Of a stretch of DNA of 64,000 nt, positions 24,966-34,106 are shown piece after piece. Position numbers and translations under genes: made by a program. The stretch covers positions 744,001 through 808,000 of the forward strand of contig NZ_KZ679038.1 in NCBI RefSeq assembly GCF_003024195.1. Reading direction: 5' to 3'. Under the pieces are notes generated by a model. The model ran no database searches. It was not told the origin of the DNA and saw only the letters and a list, made by a program, of their open reading frames with translations. Source of the stretch: Streptomyces dioscori. Lineage in GTDB: Bacteria; Actinomycetota; Actinomycetes; Streptomycetales; Streptomycetaceae. The stretch's first letter is position 1, and each line of letters starts with the position of its first letter.

Positions 24966-25987
24966 ACCTGGACCCCACCGACCCCGAGGGCTCGATCGCG
25001 CGGGCGGCCAAGGCGTCTTCCAACTGGGGCCGTTGGGGCGCCGACGACGTGCTCGGCACCCTGAACCACCTCGACGAGGCCAAGCGCCGCGAGGGTGCCG
25101 CGCTGGTGCGCAGGGGTGTCAGCTTCTCCCTCTCCCAGCGGTTCGACATGAACGGCCCGCAGAAGGGCTGGCGGCGGCGTACCAACCCGGTGCACACCAT
25201 GCTGGACACCGGCACCGACGCCGCGCTCGGCAACCAGGGCTTCCCGCACGGCATCGGCGGCGCCGACGACGTGATCTCGATGCCGCTGCAGTGCTCCACC
25301 CAGTGGGACGGCCTCGGGCACATCTTCGACCACGGCAAGGCGTGGAACGGGCGCCCGGCCGAACGGGTCGTCACCTCCGACGGCGACCTGGTGACCGGCA
25401 TCGAGCACATGGCGTCGCACGTCGCCGGGCGGGGCGTCCTCCTGGACGTCGGCCGCACGATCGGCGCGGACGGCGTGAGCGGCGCGGACGGGACGGCCGG
25501 TACGACCGCTACGGCCGGTACAACCGCTGCGGCCGGCGAGCTGCCCGACGGGTTCGCCGTCACCGAGGCCCACCTGACCGCGACCGCCGAGGCCCAGGGC
25601 GTCGCGATCGGCCGCGGCGACATCGTGCTCGTCCGCACCGGGCAGCTCGCCCGGGTCCGCCGCGACGGCTGGGGCGACTACGCCGGCGGTCCCGCGCCCG
25701 GTCTGTCCTTCACCACGGCCGGCTGGCTGCACGGCAGCGAGATCGCGGCGATCGCCACCGACACCTGGGGCTTCGAGGTACGGCCCAACGAGTTCGAGCA
25801 CGCCTTCCAGCCGCTGCACCAGGTGGCCATCCCGCACATCGGCCTGCTGATCGGCGAGATGTGGGACCTCGACGCACTCGCGCGGGACTGCGCGGCCGAC
25901 GGCGTGTACGAGTTCTGGCTCACCGCCGCGCCGCTGCCCATCACCGGCGCGGTCGGCTCCCCCGTGAACCCGATCGCCGTCAAGTAG
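24962..25987 (+). CDS. Cyclase-family hydrolase (kynurenine-formamidase-like fold)
   Basis: A 341-residue protein from GTG 24962, overlapping the upstream stop by 4 bases. It is of the metal-dependent cyclase family (PF04199 type): the signature region reads CSTQWDGLGHIFDHGKAW, with further metal-site residues in the C-terminal HAFQPLHQVAIPHIGLLIGEMWDLDALA. Such enzymes hydrolyse amides or esters, or open lactones. Residues about 165-185 are a Gly/Ala/Thr-rich insertion encoded by an 18-bp tandem repeat (25493-25536), probably a flexible surface loop. Its position suggests ring opening or deacylation in the pathway. Confidence 0.88.
   Translation: MNLDPTDPEGSIARAAKASSNWGRWGADDVLGTLNHLDEAKRREGAALVRRGVSFSLSQRFDMNGPQKGWRRRTNPVHTMLDTGTDAALGNQGFPHGIGGADDVISMPLQCSTQWDGLGHIFDHGKAWNGRPAERVVTSDGDLVTGIEHMASHVAGRGVLLDVGRTIGADGVSGADGTAGTTATAGTTAAAGELPDGFAVTEAHLTATAEAQGVAIGRGDIVLVRTGQLARVRRDGWGDYAGGPAPGLSFTTAGWLHGSEIAAIATDTWGFEVRPNEFEHAFQPLHQVAIPHIGLLIGEMWDLDALARDCAADGVYEFWLTAAPLPITGAVGSPVNPIAVK
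25493..25536 (+). repeat. 18-bp in-frame tandem repeat inside the cyclase gene
   Basis: ACGGCCGGTACRACCGCT is repeated twice (25493-25510, 25511-25528) and begins a third time. It encodes TAGTTATAGTTAAAG, an expandable loop. Confidence 0.85.
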
Positions 25988-26022
25988 CCCGTCACGCGGC
26001 AACAGGAACAAGGGAGTTCCCC

Positions 26023-27183
26023 ATGAGCACACCCCGTACGGTCCTGGTGATCGGCGGTGGCGCGGCCGGCTGCGCCGTGACGGTCCTGCTGCGCCGCGCC
26101 GGCTTCGCGGTGGACCTGATCGAGGCCAGGAGCGACTGGAACGCGACCGCCGGTTCCGGCATCACCCTCCAGGGCAACGCCCTGCGCGTGCTGCGCGAGT
26201 TGGGGGTCTGGGACGAGGTGGAGGCCTCCGGGTTCGGCTTCGGTTCGGTCGGCATCACCGCTCCCGACGGCACCGTGCTGCACGTGCAGGAGGACCTGCG
26301 CACCGGCGGCGACGAGCTGCCCGCCACCGTCGGTATGCAGCGCCCCCGGCTTCAGCAGATCCTGATCGAGGCCGTGCGCGCCGGTGGTGCGTCGGTCCGC
26401 CTGGGGACCACCGCCGAGATCGTGGTCCAGGACGCGGAGGGTGTCTCCGTGCGCTTCAGGGGTGGCCCGGACGACGGCTCCGAGGGACGAGTGGACACCG
26501 AGGGGCGCTACGACCTGGTGATCGCGGCCGACGGCCTGGGATCCGCCACCCGCGCCGCGATCGGCATCGCCGACAGGCCCGAGCCGACCGGTATGGCCAT
26601 CTGGCGGATCGCCGCCCCGCGTCCGGCCGGGCTGACCCGCACCGACCTCGCGTACGGCGGTCCTGCCTACATCGCCGGTTACTGCCCCACCGGCGACGAC
26701 ACCCTGTACGCGTATGTCGTCGAGGCCAACCGTGACCGCGCCTCGATACCGGCCGGGTCGCACGCCGACGAGATGCGGCGGCTGGCCCGGTCGTACGGCG
26801 GCTTCTGGCCGGAGATCACCGCGCACATCACCGAGCCGGCGCAGGTCAACTACACCTGGTTCGAGCGCCTGTTGGTCGAGGGGTCCTGGCACCGCGGCCG
26901 GGTCGTGCTGATCGGCGACGCGGCCCACTGCTGTCCGCCCACCCTCGCGCAGGGCGCCGCGCTGTCCCTGGAGGACGCGTGGGTGCTCGCCCAGATGTTC
27001 ACCGGGTCCGACCCGTGGGACGACGCGCTCTTCCAGGCGTACTACGAGCGGCGAATCGCCCGGGTACGTCCGGTCGTGGAGGCGTCCGTACAGCTCGGGC
27101 AGTGGCAGCTGGACGGGGTCCGCGACGCCGATGTGCCCGGCCTGATGGCCCGCACCATGACCCTGCTCCGGGAGTTGCCGTGA
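26023..27183 (+). CDS. FAD-dependent aromatic monooxygenase (PHBH-like)
   Basis: A 386-residue class A flavin monooxygenase with AGGGAG before ATG 26023. Dinucleotide motif GGGAAG is at residues 11-16; the DG motif is in VIAADGLGSATRAAIG and the GD motif in VVLIGDAAHCCPPTLAQGAALSLEDAW. It should use NAD(P)H and O2 to hydroxylate a phenolic or related ring, preparing it for the dioxygenase encoded two genes downstream. The stop overlaps the amidohydrolase start (GTGA). Confidence 0.92.
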   Translation: MSTPRTVLVIGGGAAGCAVTVLLRRAGFAVDLIEARSDWNATAGSGITLQGNALRVLRELGVWDEVEASGFGFGSVGITAPDGTVLHVQEDLRTGGDELPATVGMQRPRLQQILIEAVRAGGASVRLGTTAEIVVQDAEGVSVRFRGGPDDGSEGRVDTEGRYDLVIAADGLGSATRAAIGIADRPEPTGMAIWRIAAPRPAGLTRTDLAYGGPAYIAGYCPTGDDTLYAYVVEANRDRASIPAGSHADEMRRLARSYGGFWPEITAHITEPAQVNYTWFERLLVEGSWHRGRVVLIGDAAHCCPPTLAQGAALSLEDAWVLAQMFTGSDPWDDALFQAYYERRIARVRPVVEASVQLGQWQLDGVRDADVPGLMARTMTLLRELP

Positions 27184-28208
27184 CCGCACACGCACACCCA
27201 CACGCCAAAGCCGCTGTACCCACGGTCGACGTCCACGCCCACGTCCTGATCCCGGAGATCGAGGCGCTGGTGGAGGGGGCGCCGGGGCTCGCCGAGGCGC
27301 GGACGCTGGACGCCCGGCGCAACGGTCCCACCGCCCTTGCGGTCAGCGGGCCCATGGTGCGCGACCGGCTGCCCCGGCTGACCGACCCGGCCGTGCGGCT
27401 GGCCGCCATGGACGCCCAGGGCGTGGACATCCAGCTGGTCAGCCCTTCCCCGTCGCACTACCACTACTGGGCGGACGAGGAGACGGCCGAGAAGGTGTAC
27501 CGGACGGCCAACGAGGCGACGGCGGCGCATTGTTCGGCCGCTCCGGACCGGCTGCGCGGCCTCGGGCTCGTCCCCCTCCAGCACCCGGACCGGACGGTCG
27601 AGGCCCTCGACCACGCCCTCGCGCAGGGCCTGGCCGGGGTGGAGATCTCCAGCCACGCGCCCGGCCGGGAGCTGTCCGACCCGGCCTACGAACCCTTGTG
27701 GTCCCGGGCCGGGGAGACCGGCGCGGTCGTCTTCCTGCATCCCTTCGGGTGCACCCTCGACGAGCGCCTGGACCGGTGGTACCTGTCCAACACCGTCGGC
27801 CAGCCCGCCGAGAACGCGGTCGCCCTCTCCCACCTCATCTTCTCGGGCGTGCTGGACCGCCATCCCGGTCTCAAGGTGCTGGCGGCCCACGGCGGCGGCT
27901 ATCTGCCCACCCATGTCGGCCGTTCCGACCACGCGTGGTCGACCCGCTCCGACGCGGGTGCCTCATGCGCCCGGCCGCCCAGCAGCTATCTGCGGCGCCT
28001 GTACTTCGACTCACTCGTCCACGACCCGCACATCCTGCGGGAGTTGGTGCGGGTCGCCGGCGGGGACCGGGTGCTGCTCGGCTCCGACTTCCCCTTCGAC
28101 ATGGGCACCGAGGACCCGGTCGGCGCCCTGCGCGCGGCCCGGCTCCCCGCCGCCGACTTCGAGGCCGTACGCGGCGGCAACGCGGCCGCCCTCCTGAGGA
28201 AGGACTGA
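27180..28208 (+). CDS. Amidohydrolase-2 family protein (ACMSD-like decarboxylase)
   Basis: A 342-residue TIM-barrel metal enzyme from GTG 27180. The metal site is seen as VDVHAHV near the N-terminus, FLHPFG, AAHGGGYLP and GSDFPFDMGTEDPVGAL. This family includes amino-carboxymuconate-semialdehyde decarboxylase and resorcylate decarboxylases, so non-oxidative decarboxylation of an aromatic acid or ring-cleavage product is likely, though hydrolysis remains possible. Four bases separate it from the dioxygenase start. Confidence 0.9.
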   Translation: MTAHAHPHAKAAVPTVDVHAHVLIPEIEALVEGAPGLAEARTLDARRNGPTALAVSGPMVRDRLPRLTDPAVRLAAMDAQGVDIQLVSPSPSHYHYWADEETAEKVYRTANEATAAHCSAAPDRLRGLGLVPLQHPDRTVEALDHALAQGLAGVEISSHAPGRELSDPAYEPLWSRAGETGAVVFLHPFGCTLDERLDRWYLSNTVGQPAENAVALSHLIFSGVLDRHPGLKVLAAHGGGYLPTHVGRSDHAWSTRSDAGASCARPPSSYLRRLYFDSLVHDPHILRELVRVAGGDRVLLGSDFPFDMGTEDPVGALRAARLPAADFEAVRGGNAAALLRKD

Positions 28209-28212
28209 CACC

Positions 28213-29151
28213 ATGAGCGCACGCCTGCTCACCCATCTGCGGCACGTCGACCTCGCCGTGCCCGACTACGACAAGCAGCTCGACTTCTACGCCGGCGTCT
28301 GGGGCCTGACCAAGGTCGCCGAGGACTCAGGTATCTCCTTCCTGGCCGCCGAGGGCTCCCCGGAGCAGTACGTCGTGCGGCTGCGCAGGGCCGAGGAGAA
28401 GCGCCTCGACCTCGTCTCCTACGGGGCCGCGAGCCCGGCGGACGTCGACACCCTCGCCGAACAACTCCTGTCGGGTGACGTGCAGTTGATCTCCCGGCCG
28501 GGCAAGGTCGACACGCCCGGCGGCGGCTACGGCTTCCGCTTCTTCGACATCGACGGCCGCACCATCGAGGTCTCCGCGGACGTGGAGGTACGCAGGCACC
28601 GCAGGATCGAGGAGAAGGAGGCCATCCCGGTCAAACTGTCGCACGTGGTCCTCAACTCCCCCGACCTCGACCGCACCCGGCAGTGGTACGAGCGCCACCT
28701 CGGCTTCCTGCTCTCCGACACGCTCAGCTCGCCGCACATGGGCGAGGTCATGCACTTCATGCGGATCAGCAACCAGCACCATTCGATGGCGCTGGCCAAG
28801 GGCCCGCACACCGCCCTGCACCACGTGTCCTTCGAGATGCGCGGCCTCGACGAGTACATGCGCGGCTCCGGCCGTGTCATGCGCGCGGGCTTCAAGAAGA
28901 TCTGGGGTCCGGGGCGGCACACGGCGGGCGACAACACCTTCACGTACTTCCTCGACCCGCACGGCAACACCGTCGAGTACACGACGGAGTTGGAGGAACT
29001 GGACGAGGACACCTGGCATCCGCACGTCTACGACTTCTCGCGGCCCGAGGTCACCGACCAGTGGGGCACCGCCAACCCCATGAACGAGCTGGTCGCCAAG
29101 GAGTCCTTCAACGACCCCGACCGCGGTGTGTTCATCGCCCCGCCGGTCTGA
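28213..29151 (+). CDS. Type I extradiol ring-cleavage dioxygenase (VOC family)
   Basis: A 312-residue two-domain VOC protein. The Fe(II)/Mn(II) ligands of type I extradiol enzymes are in place: H144 (KLSHVVLN), H204 (LHHVSFE) and E255 (GNTVEYTTE), at almost the same numbering as 2,3-dihydroxybiphenyl dioxygenase. The catalytic His and Tyr region (HHVSFEMRG; YFLDPHGN) is also present. It should open a catechol ring next to the hydroxyls (meta cleavage), and is the core enzyme of the operon. Confidence 0.93.
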   Translation: MSARLLTHLRHVDLAVPDYDKQLDFYAGVWGLTKVAEDSGISFLAAEGSPEQYVVRLRRAEEKRLDLVSYGAASPADVDTLAEQLLSGDVQLISRPGKVDTPGGGYGFRFFDIDGRTIEVSADVEVRRHRRIEEKEAIPVKLSHVVLNSPDLDRTRQWYERHLGFLLSDTLSSPHMGEVMHFMRISNQHHSMALAKGPHTALHHVSFEMRGLDEYMRGSGRVMRAGFKKIWGPGRHTAGDNTFTYFLDPHGNTVEYTTELEELDEDTWHPHVYDFSRPEVTDQWGTANPMNELVAKESFNDPDRGVFIAPPV

Positions 29152-29178
29152 TCCGCCCGGCCCGCCAGGAGAGCCCGC

Positions 29179-30156
29179 ATGCGCTTCGCCACATACGTAC
29201 ACCACCACCGCACCCAGGTCGCCGTGCTGGCGCCGGACGACTCCGCGGGGGACGACACCCTGTACCCCCTGCCCGCCGTCCGCTCCCTGACCGGCCTGCT
29301 CGGCGCGACGGACGGTCTGCCCGGTCTGCTGGCGGCGGGGGCGTCGGCTCTCGGCGGGCCGCCCGGTCCGCACGTCTCGGAGGTACGGCTGCTGCCGCCT
29401 CTGCAGCCCGCGTCGGTACGGGACTTCGTCACCTTCGAGGAGCACGTCGAGGGCGTACGCCGTGCCGTGGACGGTGCCTCCGGCGTGCCCGAGCAGTGGT
29501 ACGCGGCGCCTACGTTCTACTTCACCAATCCGCACGCGATCCACGGGCCCGGCGAGGACGTACCCGTGCCGCCCGGGTCGGCCGCCCTGGACTTCGAACT
29601 CGAAGTGGCCGCCGTCGTCGGACGGGAGGGCCGGGACCTGACTCCCGAGCAGGCCCGCGACCACATCGTCGGCTACACCGTCTTCAACGACTGGTCCGCC
29701 CGCGACCTGCAGTCCGCCGAGATGAAGGTCGGGCTGGGACCCTGCAAGGGCAAGGACACCGCGACGACCCTGGGCCCGTACCTCGTCACCGCCGACGAAC
29801 TGGAGCCGCACCGGGACGCCGACGGCTTCCTGCGGCTGGCCCTGACCGCCGGGATCAACGGCCGGACGGTCGGCAGGGACCTGCTCTCCCACATGAGCTG
29901 GACCTTCGAGGAGATGACCGCGTACGCCTCCCGCGGCACCCGGGTCGTACCGGGTGACGTCCTCGGCTCCGGCACCTGCGGCAACGGCGGTTGCCTGGCC
30001 GAGCTGTGGGGCCTGCGCGGCAAGCAGGACCCACCACCGCTGAGGCCCGGAGACACGGTCACCCTCACCGTCGAGGGCATCGGCACGCTCACCAACACCG
30101 TCGTCGCGGGGGCCGAGCCCGTCCCCCTGCCACCGGCCCGGCGGCGGCGCTCCTGA
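29179..30156 (+). CDS. Fumarylacetoacetate hydrolase (FAH) family protein 2
   Basis: A 325-residue protein from ATG 29179 with AGGAGA upstream. It resembles true fumarylacetoacetase-type members: VRDFVTFEEHVEGVRRA, PTFYFTNPHAIHGPGEDV, metal-site LDFELEVAAVVG and FNDWSARDLQ, and GSGTCGNGGCLAELWG. It probably hydrolyses the acyl-pyruvate formed after ring cleavage. It is the last gene of the operon; a terminator hairpin follows 17 bp later. Confidence 0.92.
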   Translation: MRFATYVHHHRTQVAVLAPDDSAGDDTLYPLPAVRSLTGLLGATDGLPGLLAAGASALGGPPGPHVSEVRLLPPLQPASVRDFVTFEEHVEGVRRAVDGASGVPEQWYAAPTFYFTNPHAIHGPGEDVPVPPGSAALDFELEVAAVVGREGRDLTPEQARDHIVGYTVFNDWSARDLQSAEMKVGLGPCKGKDTATTLGPYLVTADELEPHRDADGFLRLALTAGINGRTVGRDLLSHMSWTFEEMTAYASRGTRVVPGDVLGSGTCGNGGCLAELWGLRGKQDPPPLRPGDTVTLTVEGIGTLTNTVVAGAEPVPLPPARRRRS

Positions 30157-30173
30157 GGGGCGCGGGGGCTGTC

Positions 30174-30204
30174 CGGCCGGCCACGGGTCCGCCGTGGCCG
30201 GTCG
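30174..30204. terminator. Bidirectional terminator after catabolic operon
   Basis: CCGGCCACGG (30177-30186) and CCGTGGCCGG (30192-30201) pair perfectly around GTCCG and the stem extends by three more pairs. It separates the catabolic operon from the convergent membrane-protein gene. Confidence 0.75.
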
Positions 30205-30223
30205 CGCAGTTCCCCACGCCCCT
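30204..30223. repeat. Recurrent intergenic 20-mer, one-base variant
   Basis: GCGCAGTTCCCCACGCCCCT differs from the window consensus by one G-to-A change and directly follows the terminator stem between convergent genes. Confidence 0.8.
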
Positions 30224-30262
30224 CAGAAGCGCCCCTCAGGAGCACCGGTCGGACGCGCCCGG

Positions 30263-30724
30263 TCAGGCCCGCCCACGGGCGAGCCGCCCCGCCAGCAGCG
30301 GAATGACGACGGCCGCGGCCACCACATGGGACACGGCCAGGACGATCTGCGTGGACGTGGCGGTGTGCGGGGCGACCGCCGGTCCCGCCAGGGACAGCGC
30401 GGTCAGCGCGACGGTGATCACCACGAAGGTGCGGGCGGGCCGCCCGGCCCAGCGGGCGAGAGCCATCGCCAGGACGACCCCGACGACCGACCAGAACAGC
30501 ACGCCCCCGGCGAAGCCGCCCACCGGGATCTCGGCGGCCTCCGTCGCCCCGGGACTGGCGGCCTCCATCGGTACGCCGGCGCCACGGGCGACGAGGGCGA
30601 AGGCCTCGGTCACCACGGCCCCGGCGAACACCGCGAGGGCCCCGACCTGCCACACGGGACGCGCGCCGAGGGACTGGGTGACGGACTGGGCGAAGGACTG
30701 GTTCCGGGACACGGTGGCACTCAT
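30263..30724 (-). CDS. Four-helix membrane protein (DUF6069-like)
   Basis: A 153-residue integral membrane protein with AGGAGAATCTGCC before ATG 30724. A short polar N-terminus is followed by four hydrophobic spans, the first VGALAVFAGAVVTEAFALVA and the last VSHVVAAAVVIPLLAGRLA. It resembles small actinobacterial proteins of unknown function annotated DUF6069. No catalytic motif is visible. It lies downstream of the flavin dehydrogenase-like gene on the same strand, but with 129 bp or more between them. Confidence 0.75.
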   Translation of the reverse strand: MSATVSRNQSFAQSVTQSLGARPVWQVGALAVFAGAVVTEAFALVARGAGVPMEAASPGATEAAEIPVGGFAGGVLFWSVVGVVLAMALARWAGRPARTFVVITVALTALSLAGPAVAPHTATSTQIVLAVSHVVAAAVVIPLLAGRLARGRA

Positions 30725-30853
30725 GGCAGATTCTCCTGTCGGCGATTCCTGGGTGGTCGGCCTTTCACAGAGTCAGACCGGTGCACGGCCAGGAACTGAG
30801 CGGTCGCCGGGCAACAATTTTCAGGTCGGGCCGAGGGCGGGCCGCGTCCCGGC

Positions 30854-32647
30854 TCAGGTCCCGGTCGCCGCCGCGGCGGCCCGTCCGGCCGCCCGTCCGG
30901 AGAAGAGACAGCCGCCCAGGAACGTCCCCTCAAGGGACCGGTACCCGTGGACGCCTCCCCCGCCGAACCCGGACACCTCCCCGGCCGCGTACAGACCGGG
31001 CACCGGCGTGCCCGCCGCGTTCAGGACCCGGCCGGAGAGGTCGGTCTGCAGGCCGCCGAGGGTCTTGCGGGTGAGGATGTTGAGGCGAACGGCGATCAAC
31101 GGACCGGCACTTGAGTCCAGGATCTTGTGCGCCGCCGCCGTGCGGCTGATGCTGTCGCCGGGGTAGGAAAGGGCGTTGCGGATGCCCATGACCTGGAGGT
31201 CCTTGGTGTACGGGTTGTCCATCTCCCGGTCGCGCGCCTCGATCTGGCGTTGCAGGCCGGCCAGGTCGATCAGTCCGTCGCCGGTCAGTTTGTTCATGCC
31301 GCGGACGAGTTCGGACAGGGTCGTGGCGACGACGAAGTCCACGCCGTTCTTCTTGAACTTCTCGATCGGCTCGGGCGTCTGCCAGATGCGCGAGAGCAGC
31401 TTCCAGATGTTCTTCTCGGTGAGGTCGGGGTTCTGCTCGGAGCCGGAGAGCGCGAACTCCTTGGCGATGATCTTCTGCGTGGTGACGAACCACGAGTAGT
31501 CGTATCCGGAGGCGGTGATCGACTTGAGCGTGTGGAGGGTGTCGTAGCCGGGCATGTCGGGTGCGCCGAACCGCTTGCCGGTGGCGTCGAACCACATGGA
31601 CGACGGGCCGGGCAGGATACGGATGCCGTGGCCGGGCCAGATGGGGTCGTAGTTCCTGAGGCCCTCGGTGTAGTGCCACATCCGGTCGGGGTTGACGATC
31701 CGGCCGCCCGCCTTCTCCGTGATCGCGAGCATCCGGCCGTCCACGTACGCCGGGACGCCGGTGATCATGGTCTTGGGCGGGGTGCCGAGGCGGGCCGGCC
31801 AGTTCTGGCGTACGAGGTCGTGGTTGGCGCCGATGCCGCCGGAGGTGACGACGACGACCGGGGCGCGCAGTTCGAACTCACCGACCACCGTGCGGGAACT
31901 GGGCTTGCCGCGGGCGGCGTCGCTCGGCTCCAGGACGGCGCCCCGGACGCCGGTGACGGCCCCGTTGGTCGTCACGAGCCCGTCCACACGGTGCCGGAAC
32001 TTGAAGGTGACCTTCCCGTCCGCGACCGCCGCCCGCACCTTCTTCTCGAACGGTTCGACGACCGCGGGGCCCGTGCCCCAGGTGACGTGGAAGCGCGGCA
32101 CCGAGTTGCCGTGGCCGTCCGCGAGACCGCCGCCGCGCTCCGCCCAGCCGACGATCGGGAACCACTGCACGCCCAGGCCCGCGAGCCAGGAGCGCTTCTC
32201 TCCGGACGCGAAGTCCACGTACGCCTCGGCCCACTTGTAGGCCCAATAATCCTGGCCCGCCTTGTCGGTGATGCCGCGGTCGAAGCCGGCGGTGCCCAGC
32301 CAGTCCTGCCAGGCCAGTTCCTGCGAGTCCTTGATGCCCATCAGCCGCTGTTCGTCGGAGTCGACGAAGAACAGGCCGCCGAAGGACCAGAACGCCTGAC
32401 CGCCGAGGTTGGTCGCCGGTTCCTGGTCGAGGAGCAGGACCTTGCGGCCCGCCGCGGCCAGTTCCGCCGTGGCGACCAGGCCGGCCAGTCCGCCGCCGAC
32501 GACGATCGCGTCCGCGTCCGAGGCGGCTGCCGAGGCCGCGAAGGCGGGGGCGGTCGCCTGCGCGAGGGCGGTGGCGGCGAGCGCGCCGCCCGCCGCCGTC
32601 AGGGCACGGCGCCGGGTGATCGCGGCCAGGGCCGGTGAGTTCTCCAT
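30854..32647 (-). CDS. Tat-exported FAD-binding dehydrogenase (3-ketosteroid-dehydrogenase-like)
   Basis: A 597-residue flavoprotein from ATG 32647. The N-terminus carries a Tat-type signal (ITRRRALTAAGGALAATALA then AFAAS). The FAD motif is AIVVGGGLAGLVATAELAAAGRKVLLLDQ, and the C-terminal flavin contact GLYAAGEVSGFGGGGVHGYRSLEGTFLGGC is typical of the fumarate-reductase/KstD superfamily annotated as FAD-binding dehydrogenase. The Tat signal implies the flavin is loaded before export. It probably oxidises or reduces an alkene/ketone in an extracytoplasmic location; the substrate is unknown. It is divergent from the PucR regulator. Confidence 0.88.
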   Translation of the reverse strand: MENSPALAAITRRRALTAAGGALAATALAQATAPAFAASAAASDADAIVVGGGLAGLVATAELAAAGRKVLLLDQEPATNLGGQAFWSFGGLFFVDSDEQRLMGIKDSQELAWQDWLGTAGFDRGITDKAGQDYWAYKWAEAYVDFASGEKRSWLAGLGVQWFPIVGWAERGGGLADGHGNSVPRFHVTWGTGPAVVEPFEKKVRAAVADGKVTFKFRHRVDGLVTTNGAVTGVRGAVLEPSDAARGKPSSRTVVGEFELRAPVVVVTSGGIGANHDLVRQNWPARLGTPPKTMITGVPAYVDGRMLAITEKAGGRIVNPDRMWHYTEGLRNYDPIWPGHGIRILPGPSSMWFDATGKRFGAPDMPGYDTLHTLKSITASGYDYSWFVTTQKIIAKEFALSGSEQNPDLTEKNIWKLLSRIWQTPEPIEKFKKNGVDFVVATTLSELVRGMNKLTGDGLIDLAGLQRQIEARDREMDNPYTKDLQVMGIRNALSYPGDSISRTAAAHKILDSSAGPLIAVRLNILTRKTLGGLQTDLSGRVLNAAGTPVPGLYAAGEVSGFGGGGVHGYRSLEGTFLGGCLFSGRAAGRAAAAATGT

Positions 32648-32895
32648 GGACTGCCTTCCGGAGGAGACGGAGGAGATGCGAGACGGGAACGGCGATACGG
32701 GATGCGTGATACGGCAGACGGGATACGGGGGATGTTCCTGGGACCGCCGCACTGTTACCGTCGGTAGCCCACAGGGAACCAGGTCGTCACAGCGATGTGG
32801 TAGTGGCCGGACACCAACGTGGGGGCTGCTTCGTTGTGTCCCGGCGACAGCGGCGCCGGCCGACCGCGCACGGACCGTGGAGGGAGAATCGACCC

Positions 32896-34083
32896 ATGGC
32901 TGTCGTCCACGAACGCGAACCGGTCACCGAGATCCTGCGGACGATGGCCGTCGACGACGACGTGTGCGGCGAACTCGTCCGCGCGGCCCGCGCCCACTCC
33001 CCCGAGGTCGCCCGGCTCACCGAGGCGGAGAGCCGCTCCCACGTCCGGGCCATGATCCGCGCCGCCGGTGAGTGGTTCGCCACCTTCGACGGGGTCGAGC
33101 GGGACGGGGTCGAGCAACAGGACTTCACGGCCGCCCTGTTACTGGGGGCCGACCGGGCGGGCCAGGGTGTCGCGATGACCGCGGTGCTGCGCGGGGTCCA
33201 GGCCGGGCTGGGCCGAGCGCTGGAGATCACCGTCGAGCGCTGCCGGGCGGCGGGAGTGCCGGACAGCGTCCTGCTGAGCGTCGTCCTGCGTCTCAACGAG
33301 TACGGCAACGCGGTCGAACGCCATGTGATCAACGGCTACCGGGCCGCCGAGCGGGCCACCCCGCACGAGAGCGCCGAGGTCCGCACGAACGTTCTCCGCA
33401 GGCTGCTGGTCGGCGGAGTCGTGCCGTCGCCCCTGGAGATGGCGGGCGCAGGGATGCGGCCGGGCGGCGGACCGCACCACTGCGTCGTCGCGGACGCCGG
33501 CAACCCCGCGGCCGTACGTCTCCTCACGGACCGCCTCTCCGGACTCGGCGCGGTGTCCGGCCTGATCGAGGGACGGCTCGCCGGTCTGTGCCGCCGGATG
33601 CCCGGCATCGGGGAGGCGGGGGCGTCGGCCCTGGTCGTGGTCTCACCGGCCGCTCCCCTGGAGGAGATCCGCCCGCTGTACCGGCTCTGCGTCCGGGCCG
33701 TGGACATCGGTGCACGGCAGGGGCGTCAGGGCCTGTACGAGCTGACCGACTTCGCCGCCGAGATCGCCCTCGCCGACCAGCCGCTCCTGGGCGCGCACCT
33801 GAGCGCGCAGCTCCTGGGCGCCCTCGTCGAGTCGGACGCCTTCCACCGCCAACTCGCCGTCACGGCGCTGACGTTCCTCGACAACGGCCGACGTCTCGAC
33901 CAGAGCGCGACGGCCCTGTTCACCCACCCCAACACCGTCCGCTACCGGCTCGGCCGCCTCCAGCAGATCACCGGGCACTCCCTGACCGACCTCGCGTCCG
34001 GGCCTCTGGCCGAACCGCTGAGCACCCTGCACTGGTGGTGGGCCCTGACCACCTGGCTGGGAAAGGACCGCGAGCCGCTGTAA
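32896..34083 (+). CDS. PucR/CdaR-type regulator with an in-frame TTA codon
   Basis: A 395-residue regulator from ATG 32896 with a GGAGGGAG ribosome site. The N-terminal 150 residues are a helical sensory region, the middle resembles the GGDEF-like CdaR domain, and the C-terminus is the PucR HTH_30 (LFTHPNTVRYRLGRLQQITGHSLTD). Codon 82 is TTA (33139-33141), the rare leucine codon read by the developmental tRNA BldA in Streptomyces, so translation should depend on growth phase. It is divergent from the exported flavin dehydrogenase, its likely target. Confidence 0.9.
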   Translation: MAVVHEREPVTEILRTMAVDDDVCGELVRAARAHSPEVARLTEAESRSHVRAMIRAAGEWFATFDGVERDGVEQQDFTAALLLGADRAGQGVAMTAVLRGVQAGLGRALEITVERCRAAGVPDSVLLSVVLRLNEYGNAVERHVINGYRAAERATPHESAEVRTNVLRRLLVGGVVPSPLEMAGAGMRPGGGPHHCVVADAGNPAAVRLLTDRLSGLGAVSGLIEGRLAGLCRRMPGIGEAGASALVVVSPAAPLEEIRPLYRLCVRAVDIGARQGRQGLYELTDFAAEIALADQPLLGAHLSAQLLGALVESDAFHRQLAVTALTFLDNGRRLDQSATALFTHPNTVRYRLGRLQQITGHSLTDLASGPLAEPLSTLHWWWALTTWLGKDREPL

Positions 34084-34106
34084 CCACCACACACCAACGA
34101 CCGCGG

